NCBI GenBank assembly: GCA_015056315.1
Contig: SVGN01000004.1
Location: 54,170-118,169 of the forward strand
Length of the DNA stretch: 64,000 nucleotides
From: Clostridiales bacterium
GTDB taxonomy: Bacteria; Bacillota; Clostridia; Christensenellales; Aristaeellaceae
Reading direction: 5' to 3'
Part shown: positions 44,699 to 55,000 of the stretch, piece after piece
Position numbering within the stretch: position 1 is the first letter of the stretch
Layout: each line of letters opens with the position of its first letter
Made by a program: the position numbers and the translations under genes
The notes under the pieces: generated by a model
What the model was told of the DNA's origin: nothing
Seen by the model: only the letters and a program-made list of their open reading frames with translations
The model's database searches: none

Positions 44699-44711
44699 AC
44701 ATTTCTTTGGT

Positions 44712-45311
44712 TTACATTTCCCTTCGGCCTTCGATGGCCTTTGCCAGGGTGATCTCGTCGGCATACTCCAGATCGCTGCCCACCGGTACGCCGTGGGCAA
44801 TGCGGGTCACCAGCAGCCCCATGGGTTTGATGAGCCGTGCGATATAGGAGGCCGTCGCTTCACCTTCGATATCAGGATTGGTGGCGATGATCACTTCGGT
44901 AATGCTGCCATCCGACAGGCGGGCGAGCAGCTCCTTGATGCGGATATCTTCGGGGCCGACGCCATCCATAGGCGAAAGGGTGCCATGCAGCACATGATAG
45001 GTGCCCTGAAAATCGCGCATACGCTCGATGGCTGCCACATCCCGGGGGTCGCGCACCACGCAGATCTGGCCGTTGTGGCGGCGCTCGTTTTCGCAGATGG
45101 AGCATTTTTCACCGGTGGCGTAATTGCCGCATACCTGGCAATACTGTATCGCCTTGCGCCCCTGATACACTGCCGATGCCAGTTCCTTTACATCCTCCAG
45201 CGGCATGCTGATGATGTGATATGCGAGCCGCTGAGCGCTCTTCTGGCCGATGCCCGGCAAGCGGGAAAGCTGAGCCACCATCTTTGCGATGGGCTCCAAT
45301 TGCTGTGCCAT
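44712..45311 (-). CDS. recR: Recombination mediator RecR
   Basis: 199 residues. Helix-hairpin-helix LSRLPGIGQKSAQRLA, four-Cys zinc finger (CQVCGNYATGEKCSIC), and the Toprim domain with GVGPEDIRI and ATNPDIEGEATA. Works with RecO and RecF in gap repair. Starts 3 nt after ybaB. Confidence 0.97.
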   Translation of the reverse strand: MAQQLEPIAKMVAQLSRLPGIGQKSAQRLAYHIISMPLEDVKELASAVYQGRKAIQYCQVCGNYATGEKCSICENERRHNGQICVVRDPRDVAAIERMRDFQGTYHVLHGTLSPMDGVGPEDIRIKELLARLSDGSITEVIIATNPDIEGEATASYIARLIKPMGLLVTRIAHGVPVGSDLEYADEITLAKAIEGRREM

Positions 45312-45314
45312 GGC

Positions 45315-45656
45315 TTAAAACATACCGCCCATACCGGGGGCCAGACGGCTCAGCTCGGCGTTGCGGGTCTCTTCTGCGGTGCGCAGGGCTTCGTTCACGG
45401 CAGCCATGATCATATCCTGAAGCATATCCACATCTTCGGGGTCCACGCACTCGGGATCGATGGTCAGGCTCTTGAGCTCCTTCTTACCGGTAACGGTAAC
45501 AGAGACCATGCCGCCGCCGGCCTGTGCGGTAAACTCGCGGGCATCGATATCGTCCTGTGCCTTGGTCATCTGCTCCTGCAGCTTCTGAGCCTGACGCATG
45601 AGCTGCTGCATATTGGCGCCGCCGCCAAAGCCGCCGAAGTGGTTATTTCTGGCCAT
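45315..45656 (-). CDS. ybaB: YbaB/EbfC nucleoid-associated protein
   Basis: 113 residues. A GGFGGGANMQQLM start, the helical tweezers (QAQKLQEQMTKAQDDI), then VTVTGKKELKSLTIDPECVDPEDVDMLQDMI. Commonly lies between dnaX and recR; here dnaX is missing upstream and the gene has its own promoter. Confidence 0.95.
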   Translation of the reverse strand: MARNNHFGGFGGGANMQQLMRQAQKLQEQMTKAQDDIDAREFTAQAGGGMVSVTVTGKKELKSLTIDPECVDPEDVDMLQDMIMAAVNEALRTAEETRNAELSRLAPGMGGMF

Positions 45657-45743
45657 AGTTCATTCCTCCATTGATGTTCATTCCCGCTGTGCAGGAAGAT
45701 GATGCTTTTCTACGCAGCCGAAACTTTGTTCGGCGCTTCTACC

Positions 45744-45772
45744 ATAATACAATGTTTCCGGCAAAAAAGCAA
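45744..45772 (-). promoter_or_regulatory. Promoter of ybaB-recR
   Basis: Minus strand TTGCTT (45772-45767), 17 bp, TATTAT (45749-45744). Confidence 0.6.
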
Positions 45773-45774
45773 TG

Positions 45775-46290
45775 TTACGGTAAAGTTTCTCCGGTTTCGA
45801 AAAGCTCTACCATAACAGGAGAGATGCCAAGGGCAGGCAGCACCTTGTGCCAGAACACATCCTGCGTAAAGATGACCGTGGCACGGTTATCGCAGGGGTG
45901 AAAGGCGATGCGGGGGGTATCCAGCACTGCTTTTTCGGCAACGAGGGTAATGGCGTGCTCCCTGTCGTAGAAAAGCCCCAATGGGCTCACGCTTCCGCTG
46001 GTCAGGTGCAAAAGGCGGGGGAGCGCTTCCTCGGGCGCAAAGCTGAGGCGGCTGGAGCCCAGCGCTTTGCTCACCGCCGAGGTGCGGAATGGGGTATGGG
46101 GCTTGAGCAGCAGGAGATAAAAGGCCGTCTGCTGCCGGTTGCACAAAAAGATATTTTTACATATGGTGATGCTCTCATCGATAAACGGCATCGCCAGACA
46201 ATCGTCTATGGTATGCGCCTTATCGTGGGTATGGTACTCATGCTCGAACCCTTGCAAAAAGGCGAGCAGCTCCCGGTGTGCTTCGTTCAT
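45775..46290 (-). CDS. Prolyl-tRNA editing protein, YbaK/EbsC family (ProX-like)
   Basis: 171 residues. Free-standing aminoacyl-tRNA deacylase that removes Ala (or Cys) mischarged on tRNA-Pro. KNIFLCNRQQTAFYLLLL, the LTSGSVSPLGLFYD segment and IAFHPCDNRATVIF match the ProXp/PrdX group. AAGGAGG precedes the ATG at 46290. The promoter of the next gene, ybaB, lies just upstream of its last codons. Confidence 0.9.
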   Translation of the reverse strand: MNEAHRELLAFLQGFEHEYHTHDKAHTIDDCLAMPFIDESITICKNIFLCNRQQTAFYLLLLKPHTPFRTSAVSKALGSSRLSFAPEEALPRLLHLTSGSVSPLGLFYDREHAITLVAEKAVLDTPRIAFHPCDNRATVIFTQDVFWHKVLPALGISPVMVELFETGETLP

Positions 46291-46382
46291 GGCTTTGCCT
46301 CCTTTGGTGCAGCTATTATCCTACCAAAGGCAGGCGCTTCCGTCAATGCATACGCCTGCTGGAAATCTTGCCCGAATCATGG

Positions 46383-46388
46383 TATAAT
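46383..46388 (+). promoter_or_regulatory. Extended -10 of tex
   Basis: TGG-TATAAT about 35 nt upstream of the tex start; no good -35 at 17 bp. Confidence 0.55.
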
Positions 46389-46423
46389 CAGCCGTATCGT
46401 TTACACAGAAAGGATGAGAATGC

Positions 46424-48580
46424 TTGGATATCAAAGCAACGCTTTGTCAGGAGTTTCATCTTGCCGCCCAGCAGTGCGAGAACGTGCTCAAGCTGATCGA
46501 CGACGGCAACACCATCCCCTTTATTGCCCGCTACCGCAAGGAGCTTACCGGCTCTCTGGATGACCAGGTGCTGCGCGAGATCTACGAGCGCCTGCAATAT
46601 CTGCGCGGTCTGGAAAAGCGCCGCAGCGAGATCGAGAACACCCTCACCGAGCAGGGCAACCTGACGGAGGAGATCAGCGCCAAGCTGGCTGCCGCCACCA
46701 CCCTTGCCGAGCTGGAGGATATTTACCGTCCCTTCCGCCCCAAGCGCCGCACCCGTGCCACCATCGCCAAGGAAAAAGGCCTGGAGCCGCTGGCCCTGCA
46801 GCTGCTGATGCAGAATGTAAAGACCGGAACCGCCGAGGATCTGGCTGCGCCCTTCATCAACGAAGAAAAGGGCGTGCTCACCGCAGAGGATGCCCTTCAG
46901 GGTGCCCGCGACATCCTTTCCGAGCAGATGAGCGATGATGCGGATGCCCGCAAAGCCCTGCGTGCCCTGCTCAACCGTACCGGCATCATAGAGACCCGCA
47001 ACGCCAAGGAAGAGGACAGCGTATACAGCATGTACTACGAGTTCTCTCAGGAGGTGCGCACACTGCCCGGCCACCGCATCCTGGCCATCAACCGCGGCGA
47101 ACGGGAGGAGTTCCTCAAGGTGACCGTCAAAATGGACGACGAAGCCTCCGTCGGCATTCTGGATAAGGCCTTCGTGCGCGAGGGCAGTGTTACCACCCAG
47201 CAGATCAGGCTGACCACCCAGGATGCCTGGGATCGGCTCATCAAGCCCAGCCTGGAGCGTGAGCTGCGCAGCGATCTGACTGACCGGGCAGGCACCGCCG
47301 CCATCCAGGTCTTTGGCAAAAACCTGCACCAGCTGCTCATGGCACCGCCCGTCAAAGGCCGCGTGACCCTGGGCGTTGACCCCGGCTTCCGTACCGGCTG
47401 CAAGCTGGCTGTGGTAGATGAGAACGGCAAGGTGCTGGCCACCGGCGTCGGGCATTTTACCCTGCCCGGTCAGGAAGCCGCCAAGGCCCGCGCACGGCAG
47501 GAGATCACTGCCATGTGCAAGAAATTCGGCGTTACTGCCATCGCCATCGGTAACGGTACGGCCTCCCGCGAGGCAGAGCAGTTTATCGCCTCTCTGCTGC
47601 CGGAGCTGAACCCCGGCACCGCCTACATGATCGTAAGCGAAGCAGGCGCCTCCGTATACTCCGCCAGCAAGCTGGCAGCCGAAGAGTTCCCCCAGTTCGA
47701 TGTATCCCTGCGCAGCGCGGTCAGCATTGCCCGCCGTATGCAGGATCCCCTTGCGGAGCTGGTCAAGATCGACCCCAAGGCCATCGGTGTGGGGCAGTAC
47801 CAGCACGACCTGAAGGAGAGCCAGCTGGAAGAAACGCTGGATGGCGTTGTGGAAAGCTGCGTGAACAACGTAGGCGTCGAGCTGAGCACCGCTTCGCCCT
47901 CGCTGCTGGCCCATGTGGCAGGCATCGGCCCGGCGCTGGCAAAGAACATTGTTGCTTACCGGGAAGAGAACGGCATCGAGACCCGTGCCCAGCTCAAAAA
48001 GGTGCCCAAGCTGGGGCCCAAGGCTTTTGAGCAGTGCGCAGGCTTCCTCCGTGTACGGGATAGCAAGAACGCACTGGATGCCACCGCCGTGCACCCGGAG
48101 AGCTACCCCGCTGCCAAAGCACTGCTGGAGACCCTGGGCTACAAGCTCACCGACATCAAAGAGGGCAAGCTGGGCGACCTGAACCAGCGTGTGGATGAGC
48201 ATGGTCTCGGCAAACTGGCCGAGGAGCTGGCTGTTGGTGTACCTACGCTGAAGGACATCATCCGCGAGCTGCAGAAGCCTGGCCGTGACCCCCGCGATGA
48301 TCTGCCCAAGCCCATTCTGCGCACCGACGTGCTGGATATCAAGGATCTGGCAGCCGGTATGGAGCTGATGGGCACCGTGCGCAACGTGATCGACTTCGGT
48401 GCCTTCGTGGATATCGGTGTGCATCAGGATGGTCTGGTACACATCAGCCGCATGTCCACCCGCTTCATCAAGCACCCCTCCGAGGTGGTCAAGGTAGGGG
48501 ATGTGGTCAAGGTATGGGTGGTGGATGTGGATATCAAGAAGCACCGCATCGCACTGACCATGCTGCCGCCCAAGGCATAA
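46424..48580 (+). CDS. tex: Tex family RNA-binding transcription accessory protein
   Basis: 718 residues. Tex-N (FIARYRKELTGSLDD), YqgF-like fold (GVDPGFRTGCKLAVVD), HhH repeats (LAHVAGIGPALAKNIVAYRE) and a C-terminal S1 domain (GMELMGTVRNVIDFGAFVDIGVHQDGLVH). Binds nucleic acid and RNA polymerase. The start is TTG at 46424 with AAAGGATG 9 nt upstream. No terminator follows; the tRNA-Ala promoter starts 19 nt after its stop. Confidence 0.96.
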   Translation: MDIKATLCQEFHLAAQQCENVLKLIDDGNTIPFIARYRKELTGSLDDQVLREIYERLQYLRGLEKRRSEIENTLTEQGNLTEEISAKLAAATTLAELEDIYRPFRPKRRTRATIAKEKGLEPLALQLLMQNVKTGTAEDLAAPFINEEKGVLTAEDALQGARDILSEQMSDDADARKALRALLNRTGIIETRNAKEEDSVYSMYYEFSQEVRTLPGHRILAINRGEREEFLKVTVKMDDEASVGILDKAFVREGSVTTQQIRLTTQDAWDRLIKPSLERELRSDLTDRAGTAAIQVFGKNLHQLLMAPPVKGRVTLGVDPGFRTGCKLAVVDENGKVLATGVGHFTLPGQEAAKARARQEITAMCKKFGVTAIAIGNGTASREAEQFIASLLPELNPGTAYMIVSEAGASVYSASKLAAEEFPQFDVSLRSAVSIARRMQDPLAELVKIDPKAIGVGQYQHDLKESQLEETLDGVVESCVNNVGVELSTASPSLLAHVAGIGPALAKNIVAYREENGIETRAQLKKVPKLGPKAFEQCAGFLRVRDSKNALDATAVHPESYPAAKALLETLGYKLTDIKEGKLGDLNQRVDEHGLGKLAEELAVGVPTLKDIIRELQKPGRDPRDDLPKPILRTDVLDIKDLAAGMELMGTVRNVIDFGAFVDIGVHQDGLVHISRMSTRFIKHPSEVVKVGDVVKVWVVDVDIKKHRIALTMLPPKA

Positions 48581-48598
48581 CGAATTTGCAAAAATCGC

Positions 48599-48627
48599 TT
48601 GCAATCAACGGCGATGTTTGCTATAAT
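48599..48627 (+). promoter_or_regulatory. Promoter of tRNA-Ala
   Basis: TTGCAA (48599-48604), 17 bp, TATAAT (48622-48627). Confidence 0.8.
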
Positions 48628-48659
48628 ATCCTTCGCCGGTCGGGCAGACCGGCAAACCC

Positions 48660-48735
48660 GGGGTATTAGCGCAGTTGGTAGCGCGCTACATTCGCATTGT
48701 AGAGGCCAGGGGTTCGACTCCCCTATACTCCACCA
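48660..48735 (+). tRNA. tRNA-Ala (CGC)
   Basis: 76 nt. Acceptor GGGGTAT/ATACTCC with the alanine identity pair G3-U70, anticodon stem CTACA/TGTAG, loop TTCGCAT (anticodon CGC), T arm AGGGG TTCGACT CCCCT, encoded CCA. Reads GCG codons. Single tRNA with its own promoter and terminator. Confidence 0.95.
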
Positions 48736-48738
48736 AAA

Positions 48739-48763
48739 GCCAGCCTTCAACGGCTGGTTTTTT
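48739..48763 (+). terminator. Terminator after tRNA-Ala
   Basis: CCAGCC (48740-48745) pairs with GGCTGG (48752-48757), then TTTTTT. Confidence 0.75.
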
Positions 48764-48766
48764 CTT

Positions 48767-49095
48767 ATGCATACAAATAAACAGCCTCATAACGTATAAA
48801 TGAAGCGCCCCCTGCCAAACAAACAGTAGAAAAAACAAAACGATCGCTTGAGAATTCCCATCCTGCGTTCACAGCAGGGCTTTCCGCGCTCTTTTGACGA
48901 ACGATGGCCCATCATTAAGAAAGTGTTTCAAACCGACACGAATTCGTAAGAAACAAATGCCAAAAATGGGGTGGAACCACATTGAGAACAGGGTTTTTCC
49001 GTGTTATTATATTTAATGGTATAATTTGTATTTCCATACTCAGGTTTATTCTGTAAATACCGATATACAGTAACTTGTAGGAGGCGTACCACCCC
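48767..49095 (+). other. Intergenic leader of the giant surface-protein gene
   Basis: No gene seen. It holds an extended -10 (TGG-TATAAT, 49020-49025), a 10-bp palindrome ACGAATTCGT (48938-48947) and the ribosome site AGGAGG 12 nt before the ATG at 49096. The rest is featureless and AT-rich towards its end. Confidence 0.55.
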
Positions 49096-52000
49096 ATGCG
49101 TAAGTACCGTTCTTCGATCCTGCTCGCCATTCTGATGACCGCCCTCTGCGGCGCCATCATTCTTGGCTCCACCCTGGCTTACTTTACCTCCGAGGAGCAG
49201 ACCGGCGAGAACATCATCGCGGCCAGCAACCTGGAAGTAGGGTTTGATTGGGCTTCTGCCCTGCCCGCCGACGAAAGCGGCTGGCAGAACGCTGCCGACA
49301 ACACCCTTTTCAACGAAGCCCACTGGGAGCCCAACCACGCCGCCATGCGCTATATCCGCATCCGCAACGGCGGTAATCTGGCGTTCCAGTACGAGCTGAA
49401 TGTGCTGCCCACCATGGTGGTGGAGGGCGGCCCCGAGCTGATGGACGTGATCGATGTTTACTTCGGCATCGTGGATGATACCACCCCCGCCATCACCCGC
49501 AGCAACTTTGCCCAGCAGCTTACCCGCATGGGCACCATGACCGAACTGCTGAGCAACGAGCACGGCGCTGCCTTCGGCATCCTTCTGCCCAAAGGCGCTA
49601 CCGCTGACGGTATCAACGCCCAGGAAGGCTCCGTTACCGCCTGTATGGTGCTGCATATGCAGCAGGAGGCCGGCAACGAGTACATGGGTCTTTCTGCCGG
49701 TGAGGGCTTCAAGCTCCAGCTGGCCGCCACCCAGTACAACTATCTGCCCGATGCCTTCGGCCAGGTGCAGAACCCCACCCTGCCCGATGTAGGCGGCTAC
49801 GGCACCGAAGTGATCCAGCCCGTGCAGCCCTCCGCAGGCGGCGTGCTGGCGGCTGATGTGAACTTTACCAGCAGCACCGGTGTTACCGCCACCGTGCCCG
49901 CAGGCGCTCAGCTGGAGGCGGGTGCTGCCCAGCTGAAGCTGATCGTTACCCCCAAGGCCCAGAGCGAGGCCAACGTGACCCTGGCCGAGAACGAGGTGCT
50001 GGATGCCTGGGAGGTGACCGTGGAGGGTCTCAGCAAGGAGAACACCACCCCCGTACGCATCGCCATGGGCAAGGTGCTGCCCAAGGCCCTGAACATTGGC
50101 AACTACAAGCTCTACCACGTAGAGAACGGCACCGCCAACCTGATGACTCTTGTACCCGAGGTGGATGCCGCCAGCGCACATAACAGCTACAGCTATGATC
50201 CCGCCACCGGCGAGGTGGTGGTGGCGATGGCTACCTTCAGCGAGGTTGATGTAGTTGCGGATACGGTGAATGCTTGGAAGGGCGTTCTTGATAATTCTTG
50301 GTATACTGATGAAAGCGCAACAAGCTACACGATTTACAACGCTGATCAGTTGGCTTATTTTGGCAAGAAAGTAGCCGAAGGAACAACATTTGAGAATAAT
50401 TCCGTAACGCTGGCTTCCGATATCAATCTTGGTGCTGGTACTGAAACGTATGCAGACGGTTCTAAGGTAATCTTCTACTCTATTGGTACAAGCGTAGACT
50501 ATAAGCAGGGTACCAGCCCCAAAGCTTTTGCCGGAACTTTCGATGGTGCCGGTCATATCATTACCGGTCTCTATCAGAACGGCTGGGAGATGGGCGGTAA
50601 CTACGACAATGGTTATTTCAAAAACGCCATGGGTCTCTTTGGCCTTGTTGAAAATGGTACGGTTCAAAATCTCACGCTCGACAATTTCGAGATGGTAATG
50701 GAATTTGCCCCCATGGGTTGCGTTACTGCCTATGTTGATGGCAAATGTACTTTTAAGAATATTGCAGTGTTCAACAGCCATCCCCAAACATATAATACTG
50801 CTGTAGCCGGTATTGCCGGTTGGGATCGTGGAACCAGTAATCTCATCTTTGAAAACATCACAGTTGATAATTCGAATATGATCTCTGCTCTGTGGGGGAC
50901 GTATGATTGCTGTGCTGGCGGTATTCTTGGGTATCTTGGTGAAGATAGCTATGCTCAGTTGACCAACTGCCATGTTGCTGCACAGTTGGATGTCTACAAT
51001 GATGCTTGTGCAAATTACCAGTATTATTGGTACCGTTATTGCGGTATGTTGATCGGTACTGTTGATGGTACTGTGAAGGATGCAAACGGATATACGATCC
51101 CTGATATTTCACAGATCACCATCGAAGGCTGTTCTGTTGATTATGGCAATTGGAATAACTACAAATATTGCGAATTTGAAACTCTGGGCAAGGGGTCTTA
51201 CAATGGCCCCGGCGAATGGAAATTCTGCCGAACCGACGATTCTAGATGCGCCGCAGGTCACACCCACGCTGATTATGAATCTCATGAGGTTCTTTTGCCG
51301 TTCAACCAGCTCTTTGGCGGCTATGGTTGGGGCGTTAAGGGGATTGAATCCCATGAAAAAGTTGTAGTAACAACCAATATGCAGTCCGTCAAGAAGTTTG
51401 AAGTCGGAATAGATAAGCTTACCGTTGGAAAAGAATATAGGCTTTCTGATTTGTTTGATGTAATTCCTGACAAAAATGTAGTAGATGCCGCCGTTCAACT
51501 TGGCATTACCGTATCTGAAGCAAACGGTGCGAAGTACGAATATGTTCAGATGGATAACCCTGTAAACTGGAGAGATAGCACGCTCAAATTTACAGAGGTT
51601 GGCGACGGTAAGGTACATCTGACGATTCAGGACTATTACTATTGTATTCCTACCAGTGTTGATATTGAGCTGATTGATAAGCAACCTGTAGAAAAGTTCG
51701 AAACCAAGTTTACCGGTGACTTCCTCTATCGTGTAGGCAACCAGAATGCGGTAAAGCTGGAATCTCTGTTCAAAGCGAAAGAGGGTGTCGAAATCGACAC
51801 TGTTTCTGTAACCGTCGAAGCAGTGGAAGGAACTGTAGCTACCGGCACATATACTCGCAATGCTACTTGGACGAATGGTATCATTCAGTTTAGCGGCACT
51901 GGTGTTGTTAAGGTGACCATTGGTGATAATGATCCTTACTGCAAACCTACTGAATTGATTCTTGAAGTGGTGGACGCTGTGAATGCGACTGCTGCCACCA

Positions 52001-55000
52001 GTGCTACGTCAAACAATGTAGTGCTTCTGAATGATATCAATGGCGGGTTTACTGTATCCGGTCGTTATGCGGTTTATGGAAATGGTTTCACCTTGAAGTA
52101 TACAGGTAATGGTCAATACTTGAACAATGGTTTGAAACAGGGTATTGTTACTGTTACTGAGAATGGCATCTTGGATAATTTGAGGATCGAAGCGAGCATT
52201 TATCCCAATGCGTATCTATACTATTCAAGTGCAGCTATTGGTTCAGCGGTTAAGGATGGACCTTCAAGTGTTGAGGGCGATAAAACTAGATATCATTACC
52301 AACTTTCCGCAATTGCTGCCTCTGGTAATGCGACGATTACCAATTGCTACATCTACGGTGGTAGAAATAACATTTTTGTCAATACCGGCGATGTGATCAT
52401 CAAGAATACTGTTCTTGAGTGTGGTACAGTTGCAAACGTGCAAATTCAGAGTAACGGTAGCCATACCATTACTTTTGAAGATGTTACCACAATCCAATAC
52501 CAGATGCGTCCTACAATTGGCGATACTTCCAAAGTTATCCTTGGCGCAGGTGTGTTAGTTGGGCCTGAAACGACCGAGAATCCTGCTATTGTACTGAAAG
52601 GGGATTTCAAGCAGTACAATTGGGTGAATGCCGATGACAAGAATGCTGTATCCGATGAGGCAGCAAAAAAGATTATTGAAAGTGCTCTGAATGTAACTGA
52701 ATATAATCATACAGTTAACGGGAAAACAGCATCCAATCTGGGTATCATTTTCATGAATGAGTATCCTGTTTCTGTTACCAACAAGACAGAGCTTCCTTAT
52801 CAATTTGAAACTGTCTCTATCTCTGGTGTTGGCGGACAAGTATATTCGCCTAAGAATGCTTCCGATGGTCAGATTTACTCTGACGTTGAGAATACCGATC
52901 GTTCCACTGTGAATGATTTGTATCAACCTCAGTTCAAGTATTCCCCCGACCTTGGTGGTCAGTACATCGAAAAGAATGACGATGGCGATGAGCATTGCTA
53001 TCGTGAGGGCGATACAATACATGTAATGTTCCCTGCTGGCGATACCAAAGAACTGGATCTGGCTTCACTGGTTTCTATTGACAAGTACACAGCACAGGAT
53101 TTGAAACTAAATATTTCCTGTAATAGTGGTGATAACAGTAATGTTCCTGTGAATGATGGAAAGGTCGTCCTTTCGGCTGCGGATGTCTATAATGTTACAT
53201 ATACTGTAACTGATGCTCTGTTCTATGACAACAATGGCAATAGGATTGATCGAACTTCAATCGGCTACCAGTGGAAGGTAATGCTTGATGTAGCGTTGAA
53301 AGATAATGCTGTTCCGAATGCTCGCTTTGAATTTGATGCCACAAAGCAAAAAATGGGATATTATAAGCCTGGTTGGGGTGATGTAAAGCAATACTTGCCT
53401 TTCTTGGAGGGCTTGAAGATTTTTGACTACAATGGCCAGAATGAGTATTTGCGCTTTGAAGGATCTTCTGATTTCAAAAAGATTGCCAGCATAACCATTG
53501 AATATGTAGGCAAAAAGGCATCTGTTGAGATCAAGCTTACCGATGGCGGCGTGATCAATACACAATTCCTCGCCCGTGCAAACAGCAACGGTGGCTCAAC
53601 CTACACTGGTAAGATCAAAACAAAGAATGAAACGGTTTACTTTGTAACCGATAGCGGAACCAAAAACCTAGAGGATACCACAACTGCTGCGTACTGGTAT
53701 GTTGATTATTATAGGTTTACCGGTAATAATGGTGTGACTATTCAGTCGGCTCAGCAAACTTTTAATAGCACGGGCAGTTCTGCTTCAACACCTTCTGGTT
53801 CTTTCTCTACATCTATCAAGTATACAGTGTCCTATGATGCAAATGGTGGTAACTGTGGTCAGAGTGTTGGTTATGCTACCAGCGTAAGTGAAAATGTGTC
53901 GTTGCCTACTCCTAAGAGGAGCGGCTATATCTTCAACGGTTGGTATACAGCAGCTGCCGGAGGCAACCGTGTTGGTGGAGCAGAAGAGAAATACAAGCCT
54001 GAAACTGATATCACCCTGTATGCGCAATGGGGTAGACCGAGTACTGTAACCTACAATGCTAACGGCGGTAGTTGTAGCACAGCAACGGAAAAGTATACAG
54101 GTAATGCTCTTACATTGCCTGTAGCGTCGCGTGAAGGATATTGGTTTGTTGGTTGGTACGATGCAGCTTCCGATGGTAACAAAATTGGCGAAGCAGGTGC
54201 AAGCTACATTCCCCAAAATGACATTACGCTGTATGCACATTGGCAGGAGAAAATTGAGTATACAGTAACTTATAACGCTAATGGAGGTGAGTGTGGCACA
54301 TCATCAGCAACTTATCAAGGAACTGCGCTAACCTTGCCCACACCCACCAGAACCGGTTACAAATTCCTTGGCTGGTACACAGCGGCATCTGGCGGTACAA
54401 ATATAGGTGATGCCGGTGAAAGTTACACTCCTTCTGCTAATATCACACTGTATGCACAATGGGAACAGATGTCTTATACGATTACCATAAGCAAACAGGA
54501 TAACGCAACGGTTACTGTTGATAAAACAACAGCGCATTATAATGATACGATTTCTGTAACTGTTTCTTTTTCAGAGAACAATAGTAAGACATTAACCGTG
54601 AAGGATATAGATGGTAATACAGTACTGTCCAAATCTGCAGCAGGTACTTATACTTTCAAAATGCCTGCAAGTAATGTGGATATTGAAGCGAGTAGCAGTG
54701 GCGGCTGCGTTACTCCCGATACTCTCGTAACTCTCGCTGATGGTAGTAAAAAAGAGATTCAGCATCTTACCTACAGCGATCAATTCATCGTCTGGAATTT
54801 CTATGATGGCTGCTTCGAATATGTTCCTGCATCAGCACTGGTCAATCATGGCTATGATCAGTACAGGATCCTTAGTCTTGTATTCTCAGATGGCACCGTT
54901 GTAAAGACGATTGAAGAGCATGGTTTCTATGACATTGATGATAATCGGTTCGTTTTCATCAATGAGGGAAATGCAGCTGAATATGTTGGAAGGAACTTTG

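Noticed and set aside
46388..48604. 738-residue minus-strand open frame opposite tex
   Set aside because: tex is unmistakable on the plus strand.
37188..48850. Shared word AAAACGATCGCTT near 37189 and 48838
   Set aside because: One 13-base match in unlike positions relative to the SipW-type genes; may be chance.
53821..54465. InlB repeats as a repeat-expansion array
   Set aside because: The three units are diverged protein repeats, not near-identical DNA repeats.
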